Of a DNA stretch of 64,000 bases, positions 1 to 11,226 are shown piece by piece. Both the position numbers and the translations under genes were made by a program. The number at the start of each line of letters is the position of its first letter. Position 1 is the stretch's first letter. Below the pieces are notes generated by a model. The model made no database searches, was not told where the DNA came from, and saw nothing but the letters and a program-made list of their open reading frames with translations. The stretch is taken from the NCBI RefSeq assembly GCF_023746555.1, contig NZ_CP098755.1:2553001-2617000 (forward strand), given 5' to 3'. The stretch is from Brevibacillus ruminantium. GTDB taxonomy: Bacteria; Bacillota; Bacilli; Brevibacillales; Brevibacillaceae.

Positions 1-661
1 AGGTGTCAATATCCATAACGCCCGAACACGGTTAATCTGCATGGAAAATACTCATAACCGGGCGGGCGGGGCAGTGATTTCTCCGGAACAGATGGAAGCC
101 GTATACAAAGTCGCGACCAGCAAGGGTGTAGGTGTCCATCTGGATGGTGCGCGATTGTTCAACGCAGCCGTTGCTCTGAAGCGTGAAATCACCGACTTTA
201 CACGCTATGCGTGTACAGTGCAGGTTTGTCTGTCCAAAGGATTGAGCGCACCGATCGGTTCTGTGCTGGCCGGGAGTCGTGAATTTATCCAGGAGGCCCG
301 CTGGTGGCGCAAAAAACTGGGCGGGGGCATGCGGCAGGCTGGTTATATGGCTGCACCGGGCATTCTTGCATTGACGCAGATGGTTGACAGGCTGGAAGAG
401 GACCATCAGCTGGCGGCACTTCTTGCTGAGGGGCTTCGTCAGCTTTCCTTTGAGGTAAAGCCCGTCGAGACGAATATTGTGCTGGTACATACGGAACGAG
501 CAGGGATGAACGCACTAGACTTTTTATCACGATTGGCGGAAAAGGGAGTCCTCGCCGTGGATTTCGACGAGAACGTCGTACGCTTTACCACTCATAGGCA
601 CATCTCCGAGCAAGATATCCGAACTGCTCTACAAGCCATTGAGGCGATATTACACGCATAA
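1..661 (+). CDS. Threonine aldolase family protein, C-terminal part
   Basis: This is the 3' part of a PLP-dependent beta-eliminating lyase gene that enters the window already open; in-frame codons run from base 2. Members of the family cleave L-threonine or L-allo-threonine to glycine and acetaldehyde in the cytosol. The visible part carries the family block ENTHNRAGG, the HLDGARLFNAAV segment that holds the cofactor-binding Asp and Arg, and CLSKGLSAPIG with the lysine expected to form the Schiff base. The reading frame is intact to a TAA stop. The N-terminal third lies outside the window. The gene converges with the germination operon and no clear hairpin separates the two. Confidence 0.88.
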   Translation, partial: GVNIHNARTRLICMENTHNRAGGAVISPEQMEAVYKVATSKGVGVHLDGARLFNAAVALKREITDFTRYACTVQVCLSKGLSAPIGSVLAGSREFIQEARWWRKKLGGGMRQAGYMAAPGILALTQMVDRLEEDHQLAALLAEGLRQLSFEVKPVETNIVLVHTERAGMNALDFLSRLAEKGVLAVDFDENVVRFTTHRHISEQDIRTALQAIEAILHA

Positions 662-716
662 CAGCAGCGGGAGAAACCGTGCAGGTTGGATAAACGATCT
701 GCGCGTTTTTTTTCGT

Positions 717-1940
717 CTATTTCTTTTTTCCTTTCAAAGAAAAATCAGCCGTCTTTACGCTTACCGCCACTTTCACAGGAACTTGACTGAATTGCTCATC
801 CCAATTATCTTTTACCTTCCTCCATGTTTCCGGATATTGGATGTGCAGTCTTTTTCCAAAACCGGCCACATCGGCACGATACCCTTTTTGCGTCTTATCG
901 AGACTATCCAGCACGAGCCTTTTTACCTCCTTGGCGACAGCTTGGTTTACTTTCTGCACATAGGCCTCGCTAAAGGAATTTTCATGCATGTTCCAATCTT
1001 CACCGATCCGACCTTCGACCTTAATTTGCACGGTAAAGCTGATTCGGCCATTTTTTAGGCTGGGGATAATTTTGCTGTGCACCTTACCGATTTCAAAAGA
1101 AAACGGCGCGTTGTCTCCATCGATAGAGGATTCAATAATTCCGCCGGGACGCGTTTCCGCCGTCTTGCCTGCTCCCAGAATCAGATTGATTCCAGCCGTT
1201 TCCTCCTCTCCGAGCCACCCGAGCATCTTGCCTGTTTTTCCGCTAATGACAGCAGCACCTGCCAGCTTGATTTCCTGTTTATGAACGACTACGCGCGGAA
1301 TAAGAAAACTGGTGTCTGTTGCAATTTTTTCGGATACCTCGCCGACAGTAATGGGTCTGCAGATATGAATCGTCTTCGCCATATTATTGACCAACTGCAT
1401 AAATTCAAAGGAGGGGAGGTCCTCATTTTTGGTTTTTGCCTCCAGGACATCTCTTCCACTCCCTTTGATGATGGCCAGGTTTACCGTTCGCCGCATTTCT
1501 GTATCGCGCAGATACAGGTTGAGAAGTTGGGACAAGTCCATTTTTCGGCTCACATCGTCCCCCAGGACAATCATTTTCAAGTGCATGAAGAACGGAGGGC
1601 GTCCGGCTCGGGTTGAGGTTTCGCGCAAGACTTGAAAAGCGGTTTCACCTGTGCTGGTAATATTGATATAGGGCTTTTGTTTGGACGAGCTTGATCGCCT
1701 GGTTCCCCCGATCACCTTGGGATTGACGATCTGATAAGTCAGGGACAGCGGGATCAATTTCTTATGATGATGCGGGATTTGCTTCTCTTCCTTGCTCGGT
1801 GCATGTTTCGCCGTGTCGATCGACATCCCGATTGTAATCCCCAAATCTTCAATTTCACGCCGGTCCCAGCAGCCGGTTGTCAAGAAGCTCCACGCGAGCA
1901 ACAAAAGAACAAACAAATAGGGTACCCGTTTTTTTTTCAT
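717..1940 (-). CDS. Ger(x)C family spore germination lipoprotein
   Basis: This is the third subunit (C type) of a GerA-family germinant receptor, a lipoprotein facing the outer side of the spore inner membrane. The 407-residue product starts with a lipoprotein signal peptide ending in the lipobox LTTGC, and the mature protein begins CWDRREIEDLGI, which is the family hallmark. Its length is normal for the family. The start codon overlaps the stop of the upstream B gene by four bases (ATGA), so the two are translationally coupled. The germinant cannot be read from the sequence. Confidence 0.93.
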   Translation of the reverse strand: MKKKRVPYLFVLLLLAWSFLTTGCWDRREIEDLGITIGMSIDTAKHAPSKEEKQIPHHHKKLIPLSLTYQIVNPKVIGGTRRSSSSKQKPYINITSTGETAFQVLRETSTRAGRPPFFMHLKMIVLGDDVSRKMDLSQLLNLYLRDTEMRRTVNLAIIKGSGRDVLEAKTKNEDLPSFEFMQLVNNMAKTIHICRPITVGEVSEKIATDTSFLIPRVVVHKQEIKLAGAAVISGKTGKMLGWLGEEETAGINLILGAGKTAETRPGGIIESSIDGDNAPFSFEIGKVHSKIIPSLKNGRISFTVQIKVEGRIGEDWNMHENSFSEAYVQKVNQAVAKEVKRLVLDSLDKTQKGYRADVAGFGKRLHIQYPETWRKVKDNWDEQFSQVPVKVAVSVKTADFSLKGKKK

Positions 1941-3064
1941 CCTTCTTTCCCTGCCTTCGCCATGCGAGAATTGTCATTTCGTTTTCCCAAAAGAACGGAG
2001 AGGAACAACAATACCCCAGGGATGACCAACGAAGCGAAAACCGAAGTAGTGCCGAGGAGATTCGATAATCGCATGACTTCATTCAAGTCTTTAGGTAACG
2101 AGGCGATCACATACAGGACAGGCACGAGCCCGAGCATGACAGGTCTGATGTTCCAACCAAAGAGGAGGGAAATGCCAAACGAGGCCAGATAAAGATCCAC
2201 GAAAAAGGTTGTGAACATGTTGAGCAGCCAAATGCTGATAAAAAAGATTTCAAAATGCTCAAAGAATGCTCCGGGAAACTCAATTTGCTTGACAAACTCC
2301 ATCGTGGGCCAAGTCAGGGTCTTGGTTTCTTCCAGCGTTAGTGAACCGATTACCATCATGACGGTAATCATGTAGATCAGGGTGACGAGTGCTGTCCCAA
2401 GCAGAAGTGGTCGCAATGCCTTTCTTGCCTCCTTGGTATAGGCTAGAAAAAAGAGGACGACTTCAACGCCGGAGAATGCCTGTGAAGTAGAGAGAAGACT
2501 GCTGGCTAAAGGAAGGGGGCCAAATTCCATGACTGGCCGCAAATTATCCAGCTTGAAGTTCTGCCAATTCAATAGGACAATCGAAAAAATGATGACCAAG
2601 GTGATGGGGAAATAGAAGACAGATATCCGGACAATGGCAGGTAATCCGCCAGTCGTAAGGTACACGCCGACGAGCAGAAAAGCTAGAATCGTCACCTCTA
2701 TGGGCGTTTGATCCAAGAGATAGTGGCGAACTGCTTCCGCTTGCACCCTTGCCTCATAAGCGCTATAGAAAAGATAGTGCACGATGTAAAGGAGACTGAT
2801 AACGGCGCCCAGGATTTTTCCCACAATCCGTTTGTTGTAATGATATAGGGTTTCTTGCGGGAATCTGTTGCTCAGGTAGAGACAAATACAGACAGCCAAA
2901 AACGAGATAATCCCGCTCAGAATTACTTCAATCCAGACATCCGGGGTACCCAGCTTTTCACCAGCCACACGGGGAAGTGTGAGTATCCCCACGCCTATGA
3001 TGGTAGAGACAAAGGTAATTGTGAGATGGTAGGTGGAAATGAAGGGAATCGGCAAGGAACCCAA
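1937..3064 (-). CDS. GerAB-type spore germination permease
   Basis: This is the integral membrane B subunit of a GerA-family germinant receptor, a member of the APC transporter superfamily thought to bind the germinant. The 375-residue product has about ten hydrophobic segments, and its N-terminus (PFISTYHLTITFVSTIIGVG) is typical of the family. I place the start at a TTG six bases after the stop of the A gene, with GGAG in the end of the A gene as ribosome site; no ATG lies nearby. The order A-B-C with overlaps and tiny gaps indicates one transcript, expected to be made in the forespore. Confidence 0.92.
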   Translation of the reverse strand: MGSLPIPFISTYHLTITFVSTIIGVGILTLPRVAGEKLGTPDVWIEVILSGIISFLAVCICLYLSNRFPQETLYHYNKRIVGKILGAVISLLYIVHYLFYSAYEARVQAEAVRHYLLDQTPIEVTILAFLLVGVYLTTGGLPAIVRISVFYFPITLVIIFSIVLLNWQNFKLDNLRPVMEFGPLPLASSLLSTSQAFSGVEVVLFFLAYTKEARKALRPLLLGTALVTLIYMITVMMVIGSLTLEETKTLTWPTMEFVKQIEFPGAFFEHFEIFFISIWLLNMFTTFFVDLYLASFGISLLFGWNIRPVMLGLVPVLYVIASLPKDLNEVMRLSNLLGTTSVFASLVIPGVLLFLSVLLGKRNDNSRMAKAGKEG

Positions 3065-3070
3065 GGCTGC

Positions 3071-4597
3071 TTAGTCTCCTTTTTTCTTAGATAAACCGGA
3101 GCGGGTCCGGTCAAGCGATTTGAGCATGGCAGGACGATGTTTTAACAAAAGATGAAGAGGGGCCCGAATAAACAAGTCCTTCCAGGAAAAATGCTGAGTG
3201 GATGCATAGGGAGCCGCATAATTCACCCCGAAACTGTACAGCTTTACCATGTGCGAAGTAATCAGTACAAAAATCAGGATGATGCCGTAAAGACCCAAAA
3301 CGGAAGCCGCAAACATCATCACGAAACGAAGCAGACGGATCGAGATCGCAACAGCGTATTGGGGAAAGGCAAAGGATGAAATAGCGGTCAGAGAAACGAC
3401 GATGACCATAATCGGACTGACGATTCCCGCTTCTACAGCCGATTGTCCAATCACGAGACCGCCAACGATTCCGACAGCCTGACCAACCGGTTTTGGCAAG
3501 CGCACTCCTGCCTCTCGCAAGAGCTCGATGGTCACCTCCATGATCAACGCTTCAAAAAGGGTGGGAAACGGAACGCCCTCACGAGATCCGGCGATCGAGA
3601 TGGCCAGCTTGGTCGGGAGCAGTCCTTGATGGTAGGAGACCAGTGCGATGTATAAAGAGGGCAAAAAGAGTGCAAAAAACAGCGCCAGATAACGCAGCAC
3701 CCTGATCAGGGTAGTCGGAATCCAACGCTCGTAGTAATCCTCAGGCGACTGCATCAGCATGGGGAAGGTTACTGGGACGATCAGCGAGAAAGGGGTTCCT
3801 TCCATAAGGATCGCCACGCGCCCCTCCAAAAGTGCGCCTTCGACCCTGTCTGGACGCTCAGTGTTCTGGATCTGGGGGAAAGGAGAGTATTTGTGGTCCT
3901 GGATGTAGTTTTCGATATATCCGGATTCGATCGGGTCATCGATATCGATCGCCTTCAATCTCCTCCGTACTTCCTCTACCAAATCAGGATTCACCACTCC
4001 GCGCAAGTAACAGATAACCACTTCTTTGCGACCCCTTCTGCCAATGATCAAGGAGTCAAACGTCAGATGGGGGTCTTTTATGCGACGTCGCATAAGTGCT
4101 GTATTTTCGGTGAGATCTTCGACGAAACCAATTCGCGGGCCGCGGACGAGAGCTTCGCTTTGTGGTTCTTCTGGCGAGCGAGATTTTTCTTTGCTCGTTC
4201 CGAAAACCATAGCCCCCGCATGCTCCTCGATCAGAATACAGGTATTCCCGTGCAAAAGCTCTGAGATTATTTGCTCTACATTGGTCGTATGAAAGGCTTG
4301 GGCAAATGTGCTGGCATATTGCACAAACCAGTTCACACGCTCCAGATAGGGTCTTTGATTCTCTCCCGCGTCATTGAGCAGTTGGCTTGAGATCACTTCA
4401 TAAACACGATTGAACAGAAATTTTTGGTCAACCAGACCTTTTAGGTAAACAGCGATCGCCTTTCGATTCGATGCGGCAAGAGGCAATTCTTGAAAAACGA
4501 GATCGGAACTGTTGCCCAGAAGCTCTGCCAGCAGTTGCTGATTGTGACCGACGGAGGTGGTGAGTTCCTTTGACGGGGATTGGCTTGATCGCATCAT
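3071..4597 (-). CDS. GerAA-type spore germination protein
   Basis: This is the A subunit of the germinant receptor and the first gene of the operon. The 508-residue product has a long hydrophilic N-terminal region (about residues 1-290) and a C-terminal membrane region (about 290-450) containing the conserved PFPTLFEALIMEVTIELLRE stretch. It ends with a basic tail (MLKSLDRTRSGLSKKKGD). AAAGGA lies about seven bases before the ATGATG start. I looked for a forespore sigma-G promoter in the roughly 200 bases upstream and found no convincing match, so regulation is inferred only from the family. Confidence 0.93.
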   Translation of the reverse strand: MMRSSQSPSKELTTSVGHNQQLLAELLGNSSDLVFQELPLAASNRKAIAVYLKGLVDQKFLFNRVYEVISSQLLNDAGENQRPYLERVNWFVQYASTFAQAFHTTNVEQIISELLHGNTCILIEEHAGAMVFGTSKEKSRSPEEPQSEALVRGPRIGFVEDLTENTALMRRRIKDPHLTFDSLIIGRRGRKEVVICYLRGVVNPDLVEEVRRRLKAIDIDDPIESGYIENYIQDHKYSPFPQIQNTERPDRVEGALLEGRVAILMEGTPFSLIVPVTFPMLMQSPEDYYERWIPTTLIRVLRYLALFFALFLPSLYIALVSYHQGLLPTKLAISIAGSREGVPFPTLFEALIMEVTIELLREAGVRLPKPVGQAVGIVGGLVIGQSAVEAGIVSPIMVIVVSLTAISSFAFPQYAVAISIRLLRFVMMFAASVLGLYGIILIFVLITSHMVKLYSFGVNYAAPYASTQHFSWKDLFIRAPLHLLLKHRPAMLKSLDRTRSGLSKKKGD

Positions 4598-4799
4598 TCA
4601 AAAGGTCCTTTCCCGAGAATGTCGCTTGCAGGTGTTGGTTTTGACAATTCGAGAAAAGTTTGCCCAAAATGTGCCATTTGCATCCCTGGACTGGTGCAGG
4701 AGGAAGGCGGGAGAAGAGAAGCAATCTGGGAAGGGGGAGTATTTCATAAATAGCAATGGAATACTACTTGTATCCAACAAAAGGGAAAGAGGGATGTAG

Positions 4800-4991
4800 A
4801 TGATTTCCGCGAGACAGAGGAAGCAGATACAAAACCAGATGCAACGCGATGAGAGCAAAATTGTCAACATCGTCTTGAACGATGCGAGACAAGTGGCTGG
4901 TGAAATCGATAGAGCCACCCATCAAGGTGTTTTCCTGACGGATGGCAGCTATTATCAGTATTCCGATATCAGCGAAATCAACGGGTTATAA
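4800..4991 (+). CDS. Small hypothetical protein (63 aa)
   Basis: I do not recognise this gene. The 63-residue product has a charged helical first half (ARQRKQIQNQMQRDESKI) and a second half rich in Gly, Tyr and Asp (GVFLTDGSYYQYSDISEING). It has no signal peptide or membrane segment. AAAGAGGG sits just upstream of the ATG at usual spacing. It lies between the divergently read germination operon and a convergent esterase gene, with 12 bases between its stop and the esterase stop. A coding role is plausible but unproven. Confidence 0.55.
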   Translation: MISARQRKQIQNQMQRDESKIVNIVLNDARQVAGEIDRATHQGVFLTDGSYYQYSDISEINGL

Positions 4992-5003
4992 AACAGATCG
5001 TCC

Positions 5004-5738
5004 TTACCATTCCGTTGGGGGAAAGAAAAAGCGCAACGCATCTGGCAGCTCTTTTTGCCACAGACCCCAGACATGATCGCCAGGCTTCTCCCGATAAGAG
5101 AGCCGGCAGCCTTTTTGTTCCAGCAGGTCTTTTGTCTTCCGGTTCCAGTCGACGAAGTCAAAGGTGCCTATATGCGTTTCCACCGCTGTTTCATCCAGGC
5201 CGACGACCAGCCAAGCTGTAAGCCAGGACAAATCTTCAGATTTGTCCAGATGATCCAGCGTGGGCTGGAAAAACGCACCGGACAGCGAGATCAGATTGGG
5301 AAAGAGGGAAGGCTGATCCATGGCGATGTGCAAAGAAGCAGTTCCACCCAGGGAGTCACCGGCCAATACCCTGGCCTCCGGACTTTTGCGAACTGGATAT
5401 TTCTCCTCAATGTAGGGCAATAATTCTTCTATAAAAAAACGTTTGTATCCCTCGTTCCGCGAGCCGACCGGGGAATATTCGCTTGTCCGTTTATTTCTGT
5501 CCACGGACACGCCCACCACGAGGAAGGGAGGGACGCCTTCATCCAAAATCAGCTGGTTGGCAATCGTGGCGATCCGGCCCATTGTGAAAAAATCGTTTCC
5601 ATCCTGACAATAGACGACAGGGTAGGACAAGAGCTCGTTGTATCCAGGCGGCAGGTATACCTTTACAGAGCGGGGAGCATCAAGGTATTGACTGGGTATT
5701 TCTTCCTTCATAATCGTTCTCTTTACATATTCTGACAC
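5004..5738 (-). CDS. Alpha/beta-hydrolase of the putative esterase (Esterase D/Fes-like) family
   Basis: This is a cytosolic serine hydrolase of 244 residues with no signal peptide. The nucleophile elbow GDSLGG follows the LAGDSLGGTASLHIAMDQ context, PVVYCQDGNDFF near residue 45 matches the oxyanion-side strand of this family, and a late GDHVWG supplies the catalytic His. The closest model I know is the B. subtilis esterase group including YbbA/BesA, which hydrolyses siderophore trilactones. No siderophore genes lie nearby, so the substrate is open. It is transcribed away from the pdh operon. Confidence 0.82.
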   Translation of the reverse strand: MSEYVKRTIMKEEIPSQYLDAPRSVKVYLPPGYNELLSYPVVYCQDGNDFFTMGRIATIANQLILDEGVPPFLVVGVSVDRNKRTSEYSPVGSRNEGYKRFFIEELLPYIEEKYPVRKSPEARVLAGDSLGGTASLHIAMDQPSLFPNLISLSGAFFQPTLDHLDKSEDLSWLTAWLVVGLDETAVETHIGTFDFVDWNRKTKDLLEQKGCRLSYREKPGDHVWGLWQKELPDALRFFFPPTEW

Positions 5739-5779
5739 GGGATTTCACCTCAACATGAACGAAATTCCAAAAGTAAGCC

Positions 5780-5808
5780 TTGAAAAAAACTGATACAGAT
5801 TTTATAGT
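5780..5808 (+). promoter_or_regulatory. Probable sigma-A promoter of the pdh operon
   Basis: A TTGAAA (-35) and TATAGT (-10) pair is separated by 17 bases. It lies about 185 bases before pdhA, which would give a long 5' leader. No other good pair was seen closer to the gene. Confidence 0.5.
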
Positions 5809-5905
5809 AAATGATAACAGGAAGGAAATAAACCCTGTAATATCAATACTATAACACAATAAACAGTTATTTTGTCTGAGGTATAACAGGGCGTGCGGAA
5901 GTAGC

Positions 5906-7077
<1,172 letters not shown>

Positions 7078-7080
7078 CCC

Positions 7081-8061
7081 ATGGCACAAATGACAATGGT
7101 TCAAGCCATTACGGATGCAATGCGCGTTGAAATGAAACGCGACGAAACCGTTCTCGTCTTCGGGGAAGACGTGGGTAAAAACGGCGGGGTTTTCCGTGCG
7201 ACGGAAGGTTTGCAAGCCGAATTCGGTGAGCAGCGCGTATTCGATACGCCGCTCGCCGAGTCTGGAATCGGCGGTCTGGCTGTGGGCCTCTCCATTAACG
7301 GGTTCCGTCCAGTAGCTGAAATTCAATTCTTTGGTTTTGTATTTGAAACATTTGATGCCATTGCTTCTCAGGCATCCCGCATGCGCTATCGTTCCGGTGG
7401 CCGCTATACCAGTCCGGTTACATTCCGCTCTCCTTTTGGCGGCGGGGTAAAAACGCCTGAGCTGCACGCGGATTCTCTGGAAGGCTTGATTCTCCAAACA
7501 CCCGGTGTGAAGGTTGTCATTCCTTCTAACCCATACGATGCAAAAGGACTCCTGATCTCCGCGATCCGCGACAACGATCCGGTTGTATTCCTGGAGCATA
7601 TGAAGCTTTACCGCTCTTTCCGTCAAGAAGTTCCGGAAGGCGAGTACTCCATCCCGCTCGGCAAGGCAAACGTAGTGAAAGAGGGTAGCGACGTTACCAT
7701 CATCACCTACGGCGCGATGGTTCATACCAGCCTGAAAGCGGCGGAAGAGCTGGAAAAAGCACGTGGTGCGAAAGTAGAAGTCATTGACCTGCGCACGATC
7801 AATCCGATCGACATCGAGACAATCGTCGAGTCTGTGAAGAAAACCAACCGCGCCATCGTGGTACAGGAAGCACAAAAAACTTCTGGCGTCGCTGCCGAAA
7901 TCATCGCTCAAATCAATGAACGTGCAATCCTGCACCTGGAAGCACCTGTGCTCCGCGTGACTGCTCCGGACACCGTGTATCCATTTGCGCAAGCAGAAGA
8001 TATCTGGCTCCCGGATGTCAAGCGCGTCGTAGACGGTTTGACCCGCGTGCTCGATTTTTAA
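7081..8061 (+). CDS. pdhB: Pyruvate dehydrogenase E1 component, beta subunit
   Basis: This is the second chain of the E1 alpha2-beta2 tetramer. At 326 residues it has the usual length, with the family blocks [18 protein letters not shown] near the N-terminus, [16 protein letters not shown], and the C-terminal transketolase-like domain containing [12 protein letters not shown]. The conserved Glu in the AESGI block contacts the ThDP pyrimidine ring in this family. The ribosome site AAAGGAG lies in the last codons of pdhA, so the two are probably co-translated. A strong hairpin follows 10 bases after the stop. Confidence 0.96.
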   Translation: MAQMTMVQAITDAMRVEMKRDETVLVFGEDVGKNGGVFRATEGLQAEFGEQRVFDTPLAESGIGGLAVGLSINGFRPVAEIQFFGFVFETFDAIASQASRMRYRSGGRYTSPVTFRSPFGGGVKTPELHADSLEGLILQTPGVKVVIPSNPYDAKGLLISAIRDNDPVVFLEHMKLYRSFRQEVPEGEYSIPLGKANVVKEGSDVTIITYGAMVHTSLKAAEELEKARGAKVEVIDLRTINPIDIETIVESVKKTNRAIVVQEAQKTSGVAAEIIAQINERAILHLEAPVLRVTAPDTVYPFAQAEDIWLPDVKRVVDGLTRVLDF

Positions 8062-8071
8062 GGACACCACC

Positions 8072-8103
8072 GGCGGAAAGCAGAACACTTTCCGCCTTCT
8101 TTT
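8072..8103 (+). terminator. Terminator-like hairpin inside the pdh operon (pdhB/pdhC gap)
   Basis: GGCGGAAAG (8072-8080) pairs perfectly with CTTTCCGCC (8088-8096) across a seven-base loop. It is followed by TTCTTTT. It has the form of an intrinsic terminator, although pdhC and pdhD continue in the same direction. It could act as a partial terminator or as a processing and stability element. Confidence 0.7.
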
Positions 8104-8139
8104 GGCAAATACAAACAACCTCATCGAGGAGGAGATTAC

Positions 8140-9528
8140 GTGAGTCGTTTTACATTCAGACTCCCGGAGCTTGGCGAGGGCATCCATGAAGGCGAAATCG
8201 TCAAATGGCATGTAAAGCCGGGGGATACCGTAGAAGAAGACCAAGTCATCATGGAAGTGCAAAATGACAAGGCTGTTGTGGAAGTTCCGTCTCCAGTAAA
8301 AGGGAAAGTGCTGGAACTGAAAGTAACAGAAGGCACCGTATCGGTCGTGGGCGATCCGCTCATCGAATTCGATGTAGAAGGTGAAATCCCGAACCTGCCT
8401 GACCATGGTCATGGTGATAGTGCGGCTCCTGCTCCCGCTGCAGAAGAAAAAATGGAACCAGGCTGCGATATCGGCTCCCAGGTGAGTGCCAATGCCAACC
8501 AAGCTTTGGACACACCACTGGCACAGACAGCAACCGCAACAGCAGCAGCGCCGATTGAGCGCAAGCATGTACTGGCTACCCCTTCCGTTCGTAAATACGC
8601 TCGCGAAAAAGGCGTACAGCTGGTAAATGTACCAGGTACAGGAAAACTGGGCCGGATCACTCGCGAAGATATCGACCGCTTCCTGGCTGGTGGCGCAGTA
8701 GCGGCTCCAGCAGCACAAACAGCGGCCCCAGCAGCGGTAGCACCTGTCGCTGCCGAAGCTCAAGAGGCTAACAACGTAGCGCAGGCAGCAGCTACGCCGA
8801 CTGTTCACTACGCGGCGCAAGCAGGCGAAGTGGAAGAGCGCGTACCGCTCAAGGGCATCCGCAAAGCGATTGCCAAAGCGATGGTAAAATCTGCTTATAC
8901 AGCTCCGCACGTAACGATCTTTGACGAGGTGGACGTAACCGAGCTGGTTGCTATGCGCAAAGAAGCTAAACCGCTGGCGGAAGAGCGCGGCGTGAAGCTG
9001 ACCTATCTGCCGTTTATCGTGAAGGCCGTCGTTGCCGGACTGAAGAAATTCCCAGAGCTGAACGCTTCCATCGACGACGAAAAACAAGAAATTGTTTACA
9101 AAAAATACTATAACATCGGAATCGCAACCTCTACGGATCAAGGTCTCGTGGTGCCAGTAGTGAAGGCTGCTGAGCGCAAGTCGATTTTCGAAATCGCTGG
9201 CGAAATCACAGAGCTTGCCGGAAAAGCACGCGATCGCAAAGCAACCGCAGATGAGCTGAAAGGCTCTACCTTCAGCATCACCAATATCGGTTCGGCAGGC
9301 GGAATGCTCTTTACGCCGATCATCAACTATCCTGACGCTGCCATCCTCGGTGTAGGTCGCATCAGTGAAAAACCAGTGGTGAAAAATGGTGAGATCGTGG
9401 TAGGCCAAGTGCTGCATCTTTCGCTCAGCTTTGACCATCGACTGATTGACGGCGAGCCGGGACAGCGATTCATCAACTACGTGAAGCAGCTTCTGGAAAA
9501 CCCGACGCTGCTCGTCATGGAGGGATAA
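8140..9528 (+). CDS. pdhC: Dihydrolipoamide acetyltransferase, E2 of pyruvate dehydrogenase
   Basis: This is the core subunit of the complex, transferring the acetyl group to CoA. The 462 residues show one lipoyl domain (about 1-80) with the lipoylated lysine at K44 in [10 protein letters not shown], and an Ala/Pro-rich linker. Next come the E1/E3-binding domain (about 145-185, [13 protein letters not shown] to [10 protein letters not shown]), a second Ala/Pro linker and the catalytic domain (about 235-462) with SFDHRLIDG near the C-terminus. The start is GTG, placed by GAGGAGGA seven bases upstream. The mixed E2 naming in databases does not affect the call, because the neighbours are pdhA, pdhB and pdhD. 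Confidence 0.95.
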   Translation: MSRFTFRLPELGEGIHEGEIVKWHVKPGDTVEEDQVIMEVQNDKAVVEVPSPVKGKVLELKVTEGTVSVVGDPLIEFDVEGEIPNLPDHGHGDSAAPAPAAEEKMEPGCDIGSQVSANANQALDTPLAQTATATAAAPIERKHVLATPSVRKYAREKGVQLVNVPGTGKLGRITREDIDRFLAGGAVAAPAAQTAAPAAVAPVAAEAQEANNVAQAAATPTVHYAAQAGEVEERVPLKGIRKAIAKAMVKSAYTAPHVTIFDEVDVTELVAMRKEAKPLAEERGVKLTYLPFIVKAVVAGLKKFPELNASIDDEKQEIVYKKYYNIGIATSTDQGLVVPVVKAAERKSIFEIAGEITELAGKARDRKATADELKGSTFSITNIGSAGGMLFTPIINYPDAAILGVGRISEKPVVKNGEIVVGQVLHLSLSFDHRLIDGEPGQRFINYVKQLLENPTLLVMEG

Positions 9529-9534
9529 GAAGCG

Positions 9535-10944
9535 ATGGTAGTAGGTGAATTTACTACAGAAGTAGACGTTCTCGTCATCGGAGCGGGTCCTGGCGGATAC
9601 GTGGCAGCCATTCGTGCTGCCCAAATGGGCAAAACCGTTGCCGTCGTGGAAAAAGGCAATGTAGGTGGCGTATGTCTCAATGTAGGATGCATTCCGTCCA
9701 AAGCGTTGGTTCATGCGGCTCATACCTATGAACAAAGCCAGCATACCGCGGACATGGGGATTACCATGGAAAACGTCAAAGTGGACTTTGCCAAGGTTCA
9801 GGAATGGAAAAATGGCATTGTGAACCAGTTGACGGGTGGGGTTGGCAAGCTGTTCAAAGGGAACAAAATCCAAGTTATCCCTGGTGAGGCCCTGTTCGTA
9901 AATGAAAACGAGGTACGCGTGTTTCACGGATACGATGTAAACCGCTATCGTTTTAATCACTGCATCATCGCAACCGGTTCCCGTCCGATTGAGTTGCCTG
10001 CTTTCCCTTACGGCAAGCGTGTGCTCTCGTCCACAGAAGCGCTGTCTTTGACAGAGATTCCAAAGAGTCTGGTAGTCATCGGCGGCGGATACATCGGCGT
10101 AGAGCTGGGTACCGTTTTCGCGAAGTTCGGCACCAAAGTAACCATCCTGGAAGGTTCTGACCAGATTCTCCCTGGCTTTGAGGCAGAAATGACGCGTCTC
10201 GTCGAGCGCAAGTTGAAAAAGCTGAACGTCGAGATCAACACCAAGGCACTGGCTCAAGGCATGGAAGAAAGAGAAGACGGCGTCGTGGTTACTGCTGAAG
10301 TGAAAGGCGAGCAGAAACAGGTAGAAGCAGAATATGTGCTGGTTACCGTGGGCCGTCGTCCCAACACAGACGAGCTTGGTCTTGCTGATATCGGCATGAA
10401 ACTGACAGAGCGCGGGTACGTGGTGGTCGACAAGCAAGGCCAGACCAGCATTCCCAATGTTTACGCCATCGGTGACATCGTCGCTGGTCCAGCTCTCGCT
10501 CACAAAGCTTCCTACGAAGGAAAGGTTGCTGCCGAAGCAATCGCCGGGCATCCTGCTGAAGTGGATTACAAGGCAATCCCGGCCGTGGTCTTCTGCGATC
10601 CTGAGATTGCCAGCGTAGGTATCAGCGAACGCGAAGCGAAGGAGCAAGGTATTGATTATATAGCGGGACGCTTCCCGTTTGCAGCCAATGGCCGTGCCCT
10701 TTCGGTAAACGCCCGAGAAGGCTTTGTCAAAGTGATTGCTGAAAAGGAAACCAATCTGGTACTGGGCGCGCAAATCGTCGGTCCGGAAGCCTCCAACATT
10801 ATTGCCGAGATCGGCCTGGCCATTGAAATGGGCGCAACACTCGAAGATATCGAGCTGACCATTCATGCGCATCCGACTTTGGGTGAAGTAACGATGGAAG
10901 CAGCCGAGCTTGCCCTCGGACGTCCCATCCATGTGATGAAATAA
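9535..10944 (+). CDS. pdhD: Dihydrolipoamide dehydrogenase, E3
   Basis: This FAD enzyme reoxidises dihydrolipoamide with NAD+. It is also shared with other 2-oxoacid dehydrogenases and the glycine cleavage system in relatives. The 469 residues carry the FAD motif [10 protein letters not shown] (from about residue 16) and the redox disulphide in [13 protein letters not shown] (C47 and C52). They also carry the NAD motif [13 protein letters not shown], the second FAD-binding ATG/GD block ([11 protein letters not shown]), and the C-terminal HAHPTLGE with the catalytic His-Glu pair. The start lies six bases after pdhC, with GGAGG in the end of pdhC. A strong terminator closes the operon. Confidence 0.96.
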   Translation: MVVGEFTTEVDVLVIGAGPGGYVAAIRAAQMGKTVAVVEKGNVGGVCLNVGCIPSKALVHAAHTYEQSQHTADMGITMENVKVDFAKVQEWKNGIVNQLTGGVGKLFKGNKIQVIPGEALFVNENEVRVFHGYDVNRYRFNHCIIATGSRPIELPAFPYGKRVLSSTEALSLTEIPKSLVVIGGGYIGVELGTVFAKFGTKVTILEGSDQILPGFEAEMTRLVERKLKKLNVEINTKALAQGMEEREDGVVVTAEVKGEQKQVEAEYVLVTVGRRPNTDELGLADIGMKLTERGYVVVDKQGQTSIPNVYAIGDIVAGPALAHKASYEGKVAAEAIAGHPAEVDYKAIPAVVFCDPEIASVGISEREAKEQGIDYIAGRFPFAANGRALSVNAREGFVKVIAEKETNLVLGAQIVGPEASNIIAEIGLAIEMGATLEDIELTIHAHPTLGEVTMEAAELALGRPIHVMK

Positions 10945-10952
10945 GGAAGTAT

Positions 10953-10990
10953 AACCCCTGCATCTGCTTTCAAGATGCAGGGGTTATTTT
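10953..10990 (+). terminator. Intrinsic terminator of pdhABCD
   Basis: AACCCCTGCATCT (10953-10965) pairs perfectly with AGATGCAGGGGTT (10973-10985) over a seven-base loop, followed by ATTTT. The 13-bp stem is a convincing rho-independent terminator. Confidence 0.9.
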
Positions 10991-11064
10991 CGTCTTTCCC
11001 TCTTTCCACCCATAATCAATTATTGTAAAATAGTGGTAGCATGAGTCGGGTGGGGGTTGACACC

Positions 11065-11226
11065 ATGGAAATTACGCAAAAGATGATTGATGATGTGCGT
11101 CAGCAGTTAGAACAGGCTGTCAAGAATTCAGGTTACAATTTTCTCGACCCGGAAATCGTCAAGATTAGTCAACATCTGGATAAACTCATTGTTGCCCATA
11201 TGACACAAGATGCAAAACGCCCATAG
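11065..11226 (+). CDS. Spo0E-like sporulation aspartyl-phosphate phosphatase
   Basis: Spo0E-family proteins are small two-helix phosphatases that remove phosphate from Spo0A~P and so delay sporulation. The 53-residue product has the family signature SQHLDKLI, with the S-x-x-L-D-x-L-I spacing and the catalytic Asp inside it, after an N-terminal helix beginning MEITQKMIDDVRQQLEQAV. I prefer ATG 11065, preceded at eight bases by GGTGGGGG, over an in-frame ATG at 11041 with a poor site. The last codons and the stop form part of the terminator hairpin. Confidence 0.85.
   Translation: MEITQKMIDDVRQQLEQAVKNSGYNFLDPEIVKISQHLDKLIVAHMTQDAKRP

Noticed and set aside
4598..4799. Sigma-G promoter of the germination operon
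   Set aside because: GGATA with CTATTTA at 17 bases is the best match and deviates too much from the consensus to report as a site.
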